A stretch of 62,131 bases of DNA from Halomonas sp. NO4 (lineage in GTDB: Bacteria; Pseudomonadota; Gammaproteobacteria; Pseudomonadales; Halomonadaceae): the NCBI RefSeq assembly GCF_010994375.1, contig NZ_WHMA01000007.1:1-62131 (forward strand). Reading direction: 5' to 3'. This document shows, one piece after another, positions 58,580 to 62,131 of the stretch. The notes beneath the pieces are model-generated. The model saw nothing but the letters and a program-made list of their open reading frames with translations. It was not told where the DNA came from and did not search any database. A program made the translations under genes and the position numbers. Every line of letters begins with the position of its first letter. Position 1 is the stretch's first letter.

Positions 58580-59401
58580 TCATCGGCGGCGTTGGCGCAC
58601 CGCCTCGAAGAGGCCGATGCCGGTGGCCACCGAGACATTGAGGCTCGACACCGCCCCGGCCATGGGCAGCTTGACGAGATGGTCGCACGCCTCGCGGGTG
58701 AGGCGTCGCAGCCCCTTGCCCTCGGCGCCCATCACCAGCGCCACGGGCCCGCTGAAGTCGGCCGCGAAGAGGCTCTCCTCGGCCTCGCCGGCGGTACCGA
58801 TGACCCAGACATCGAGCGTCTTGAGCCTGGCCAGGGCGCGCGCCAGGTTGGTGACCTGATAGACCGGCACGCTCTCCGCCGCGCCGCAGGCCACCTTGCG
58901 CACCGTGGCATTGAGCGGGGCGGACTTGTCCTTGGGAACGATCACCCCGTGGGCGCCGGCGGCATCGGCGCTGCGCAGGCAGGCGCCCAGGTTGTGCACG
59001 TCGGTGACGCCATCGAGCACCAGCAACAGCGGCGGGGCCGTGAAGGGCCAGGCCTCCAGTTGGAAGTAAAGCGCCGCCTCATCCTGGGCGACGAGCGGGG
59101 AACAGAAGGCGATCACCCCCTGGTGGGCACCGCCGCCGGCCAGGTCGTCCAGCACCTCGCGGGGCCGGGCGAGCGGGCTCACCCCAGCAGCCCGGGCCTG
59201 GGCCACCAGCGCCTCGAGACGCCGCTCGGCGGCGCCCTCCTGCACCCACAGCTCGCGGGGCGGCTCACCGCGTGCCAGCAGCGCCTCCACGGCATGAACC
59301 CCGAACACCGCCTCGAGCCCGGCGGGGGCTGCAGTGGACGGGCGGCGGGGGCGGCGAGGCTTGCGCCCCGCCCGGTTCTGCGTGCGTCGTTTCTCGCTCA
59401 C
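58580..59401 (-). CDS. rlmB: 23S rRNA (guanosine2251-2'-O)-methyltransferase
   Basis: SpoU-type methyltransferase for G2251 in the peptidyl-transferase P loop. 273 residues from a GTG at 59401, 16 bases after the rnr stop. It has a basic N-terminus, the substrate-binding domain, and the SPOUT motifs LDGVTDVHNLGACLRSA, VMGAEGKGLRRLT and AGAVSSLNVSVATGI. The frame runs further upstream inside rnr but only yields an Arg/Ala-rich shadow sequence. Confidence 0.95.
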   Translation of the reverse strand: MSEKRRTQNRAGRKPRRPRRPSTAAPAGLEAVFGVHAVEALLARGEPPRELWVQEGAAERRLEALVAQARAAGVSPLARPREVLDDLAGGGAHQGVIAFCSPLVAQDEAALYFQLEAWPFTAPPLLLVLDGVTDVHNLGACLRSADAAGAHGVIVPKDKSAPLNATVRKVACGAAESVPVYQVTNLARALARLKTLDVWVIGTAGEAEESLFAADFSGPVALVMGAEGKGLRRLTREACDHLVKLPMAGAVSSLNVSVATGIGLFEAVRQRRR

Positions 59402-59417
59402 CGTCGACTCACCCCGC

Positions 59418-61832
59418 TCAACGCTTGCGCGAGCGCGGCTTGCCGCGACCGCCGCGGCGCTGGCCCTTGCCCTCGGCACCCTGGCTCTCGTCCGCCTTGC
59501 CCTTGGCCTTGGCCGCACCGGCCCGCGCCCGACCGCGGTCCGGCGCGGCATCCACGGCGCGCCGCCGCCGTGGCTTGCGCTGCGGCCGCGGCGTCGCATC
59601 GGCCAGCTCGAAGTCTATCTTGCGATCGTCGAGATCGACGCGCGCCACCTGCACGGTGACGCCGTCGCCGAGGCGGTAGCTCATGCCGCTGCGCTCGCCC
59701 TTGAGGCGGTGCTTCTCGGGCTCGTAGTGGTAGTAGTCGGAGGGCAGCGAGGTGACGTGCACCAACCCCTCCACGTAGACCTCGTCGAGACGCACGAAGA
59801 TGCCGAACTGGGTCACCGAGGCGACGGTGCCCTCATAGATCTCGCCGAGCTTGTCGGACATGAACTCGCACTTGAGCCAGTCCTCGACGTCGCGAGTGGC
59901 GTCGTCGGCGCGACGTTCGGTCATCGAGCAGTGCTCGCCGAGCTCGAGCATCTGCTCGAAGGTGTAGGGACACCACTTGCTGGGCGGCTCCACCGGTGCG
60001 CCCTCGGCGCGCAGCACGGTGGCGGTCTGGCGCGGGCCGCGAATCACCGAGCGGATTGCCCGGTGGACGATCAGGTCCGGGTAGCGGCGGATCGGCGAAG
60101 TGAAATGGGCATAGGCCGGGTAGGCCAGACCGAAGTGGCCGTCGTTCTGGGGCGAATAGACCGCCCGACTCATGGAGCGCAACATCACCGTCTGGATGAC
60201 GTCCGAATCGGGGCGGTCCTTGATGGCCTCGGCGAGTTCCTGGTAGTCCTGCGGGCTGGGGTCGTCCCCCCCGCCCAGTGACAGCCCCAGCTCATTGAGA
60301 AACAGGCGCAGCTTGTCGAGGCGCTCCGGCGAAGGCTTCTCGTGGATGCGGTAGAGGGCCGGCAGGTCATGTTTGTCGAGAAAGCGCGCCGTGGCTACGT
60401 TGGCCGCCAGCATGCACTCCTCGATGAGCTTGTGGGCGTCGTTGCGGGTACGCGGGACGATCTTCTCGATCTTGCGCTCGTCATTGAAGACGATGGCCGT
60501 CTCGGTGGTCTCGAAGTCAATGGCACCCCGCGCCTCGCGCGCCTCGCGCAGCAGCCGGTAGAGGGCATGCAGGTTCTTGAGCGGCTTGACCAGCTCGCGG
60601 TACTGCTCGCGCAGGGCATTGCCCTCGTCTCCCTCGTCGTCGAGGATCGCCGCCACCTTGTTGTAGGTGAGCCGCGCATGGGAGCGGAACACCGCCTCGT
60701 AGAAGCGGTAGCGGCTGATCGCGCCATTCTGGGAGATGTTCATCTCGCAGACCAGTGCCAGGCGGTCGACGTCCGGGTTCAGCGAGCAGAGCCCGTTGGA
60801 GAGCAGCTCCGGCAGCATGGGCACTACCTGCCCGGGGAAATAGACGGAGTTGCCGCGACGGGTCGCCTCCTGATCCAGGGCACTGCCGGGGCGCACGTAG
60901 TGGGAGACGTCGGCGATAGCCACCAGCAGCTTCCAGCTGCCGGACTTGGTCTTCCAGGCACAGACGGCGTCGTCGAAGTCCTTGGCCGTCTCGTCGTCGA
61001 TGGTGACGAGGGGCACGTCGCGCAGGTCGACCCGGTGCGCCTTGTCATCTTCGGCCACCTCGGCGGACATCCCGGCGATCTGGTCGTGCACCTCCGGCGG
61101 GAACTCGGCGGGGATCTCGTAGCTGCGGATGGCGATATCGATCTCCATCCCCGGGTCCATGCGCTCGCCGAGCACCTCGACCACCTCGCCCACGGGCTGC
61201 ACCCGGGTCTCGGGTTGCTTGACGATGCGCGCCGAGATCACCTGGCCGTCCTGCGCTCCGCCACAGGCGCTGTGGGGGATGATCACCTCTTGGGTGATGC
61301 GCGGGTTCTCGGGAATCAGCACGCCGAACTCGGGGGTGTTCTCGCGGTAGACACCGACGATGGTCTGGGTATTGCGCGCCAGCACCTCGGCGATAGTGGC
61401 CTCGTCACGGCCACGGCGGTCGCGGCCGCTGATGCGCACCAGCACGTGATCGCCGTGGAAGACGCGGCGCATCTGGCGCGGCGGCAGCACCAGATCGGGC
61501 TTCTTGCCATCGTCGCGCAGCAGGAAGCCGAAGCCGTCGCGGTGGCCGAGCACCTTCCCCTTGATCAGGTCGAGCTTGTCGATCAGCGCATAGGCACCGG
61601 CGCGGTTGCGCAGCACCTGGCCGTCGCGCTCCATGGCGGCGAGGCGTCGGCGTACCGCCTCCTGCAGCTCCTCATCCTCGAGGCCCAGCAGGCGGCTCAT
61701 CTTCTCGTGGGTGATCGGCTTGCCGTACTCCTCCAGCCGGGCGAGCAGGTACTCGCGGCTGGGCGCCGGCTTGTCGTACTTGTGGGCCTCGCGGCTGGCA
61801 TGCGGGTCGTCGCTGAGCGTCCAGTGAGTCAT
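59418..61832 (-). CDS. rnr: ribonuclease R
   Basis: A 3'-to-5' exoribonuclease that can digest structured RNA. 804 residues: N-terminal helix-turn-helix (REYLLARLEEYGKPITHEKMS), two cold-shock domains, the RNB catalytic domain with the metal-binding Asp cluster TIDDETAKDFDDAVCAW, an S1 domain (GEIYEGTVASVTQFGIFVRLDE) and a Lys/Arg/Gly-rich tail. The start at 61832 is chosen over 61958, whose extension lacks similarity to RNase R. It forms an operon with rlmB, as in E. coli, under the promoter at 61,934-61,962. Confidence 0.96.
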   Translation of the reverse strand: MTHWTLSDDPHASREAHKYDKPAPSREYLLARLEEYGKPITHEKMSRLLGLEDEELQEAVRRRLAAMERDGQVLRNRAGAYALIDKLDLIKGKVLGHRDGFGFLLRDDGKKPDLVLPPRQMRRVFHGDHVLVRISGRDRRGRDEATIAEVLARNTQTIVGVYRENTPEFGVLIPENPRITQEVIIPHSACGGAQDGQVISARIVKQPETRVQPVGEVVEVLGERMDPGMEIDIAIRSYEIPAEFPPEVHDQIAGMSAEVAEDDKAHRVDLRDVPLVTIDDETAKDFDDAVCAWKTKSGSWKLLVAIADVSHYVRPGSALDQEATRRGNSVYFPGQVVPMLPELLSNGLCSLNPDVDRLALVCEMNISQNGAISRYRFYEAVFRSHARLTYNKVAAILDDEGDEGNALREQYRELVKPLKNLHALYRLLREAREARGAIDFETTETAIVFNDERKIEKIVPRTRNDAHKLIEECMLAANVATARFLDKHDLPALYRIHEKPSPERLDKLRLFLNELGLSLGGGDDPSPQDYQELAEAIKDRPDSDVIQTVMLRSMSRAVYSPQNDGHFGLAYPAYAHFTSPIRRYPDLIVHRAIRSVIRGPRQTATVLRAEGAPVEPPSKWCPYTFEQMLELGEHCSMTERRADDATRDVEDWLKCEFMSDKLGEIYEGTVASVTQFGIFVRLDEVYVEGLVHVTSLPSDYYHYEPEKHRLKGERSGMSYRLGDGVTVQVARVDLDDRKIDFELADATPRPQRKPRRRRAVDAAPDRGRARAGAAKAKGKADESQGAEGKGQRRGGRGKPRSRKR

Positions 61833-61933
61833 GCGGGGTGCATCCTTGGCAGGGTCGGGGACGGCAAAAGGAAGGGGGCGCCCGGGCGCCGCGGGCCAGG
61901 AATCTGGCTTAGGGGATTGATTGTCATGGCCGC

Positions 61934-61962
61934 AGTATAGCGTCGCCCGGGCCACCACCCAA
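61934..61962 (-). promoter_or_regulatory. sigma-70 promoter of rnr-rlmB
   Basis: Minus strand: -35 TTGGGT (61957-61962), 17-bp spacer, -10 TATACT (61934-61939), about 100 bases before the rnr start. Its position downstream of the 61958 codon supports the later start. Confidence 0.7.
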
Positions 61963-62025
61963 CCTCAGCATCGGTCGCCGGCGTCCGGATCGGCGGAAAA
62001 ATTCGCCCCGACCGCCCGCCGACCC

Positions 62026-62053
62026 TTGCAAAGACGACGAAATCGGGTACCAT
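62026..62053 (+). promoter_or_regulatory. promoter of tRNA-Leu
   Basis: -35 TTGCAA (62026-62031), 16-bp spacer, -10 TACCAT (62048-62053), followed by a GC-rich discriminator ACGCGTCGCC, the type linked to stringent control. The tRNA begins 11 bases after the -10. Confidence 0.7.
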
Positions 62054-62064
62054 ACGCGTCGCCT

Positions 62065-62131
62065 GCCCAGATGGCGGAATTGGTAGACGCGCTAGCTTCA
62101 GGTGCTAGTGTCCTTACGGACGTGGAGGTTC
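62065..62131 (+). tRNA. tRNA-Leu(CAG), 3' part outside the window
   Basis: 67 bases of a class II tRNA. The 5' acceptor strand GCCCAGA, D-arm with GGAATTGGTAGACGCG, and anticodon stem-loop CTAGC-TTCAGGT-GCTAG are clear, giving anticodon CAG. The variable arm (TGTCCTTACGGACG) and the start of the T-arm are visible; the rest is cut off by the window edge. Confidence 0.93.

Overview
This 62 kb window looks like a chromosomal segment of a halophilic or haloalkaliphilic gammaproteobacterium, most likely a Halomonas-type member of the Halomonadaceae. The evidence is high GC content, gammaproteobacterial gene clusters in their expected order (lptD-surA-pdxA-rsmA-apaG-apaH, rpsU-dnaG-rpoD, rpsF-rpsR-rplI-dnaB, rnr-rlmB), two complete Mrp-type Na+/H+ antiporter operons, a PhaR polyhydroxyalkanoate regulator and the AmgK/MurU cell-wall recycling pair. 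The genus is an inference. I see no prophage, insertion sequence, integrase or CRISPR array.

Layout. (1) 1-5,130: a five-gene branched-chain-amino-acid-type (HAAT) ABC importer on the minus strand, in the order livG, livF, binding protein, livH, livM. It ends in a terminator and is preceded by striking operator-like repeats. (2) 5,173-10,163: L-serine deaminase with a divergent LysR regulator, a six-helix membrane protein of unknown function, and an AbgT-family transporter. (3) 10,187-14,645: the macromolecular synthesis operon rpsU-dnaG-rpoD with a recognisable promoter and a terminator between rpsU and dnaG. (4) 14,674-20,673: a divergent signalling pair, a NIT-domain chemoreceptor and a 1,233-residue PAS-GGDEF-EAL-REC protein, lying between rpsU and tsaD, which are usually neighbours. 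(5) 20,760-24,606: tsaD, plsY, folB-folK and cca. (6) 24,614-32,949: apaH, apaG, rsmA, pdxA, a short surA and lptD on the minus strand, with divergent amgK-murU. (7) 33,014-40,526: housekeeping and metabolic genes (OsmC-like, coq7, hinT, prkB, a thioesterase, purD, phaR, rsmE) and two exported envelope enzymes. (8) 40,724-52,901: two Mrp antiporter operons transcribed away from each other, one with seven separate subunits and one with a fused AB subunit. (9) 52,912-62,131: hemH, two small unknown proteins, dnaB, rplI, a DUF2232 membrane protein, rpsR, rpsF, rlmB, rnr and a tRNA-Leu(CAG) cut by the window edge.

The most unusual points are: an ABC importer whose two ATPases appear to form one intact and one degenerate nucleotide site; a SurA lacking both prolyl-isomerase domains; a large c-di-GMP enzyme whose C-terminal receiver domain carries Glu at the phospho-acceptor position; two head-to-head Mrp complexes from different subfamilies; and a nested palindromic element between rsmA and pdxA that may be a dispersed repeat. 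None is proven to be a new system. All are readable in the sequence and testable.
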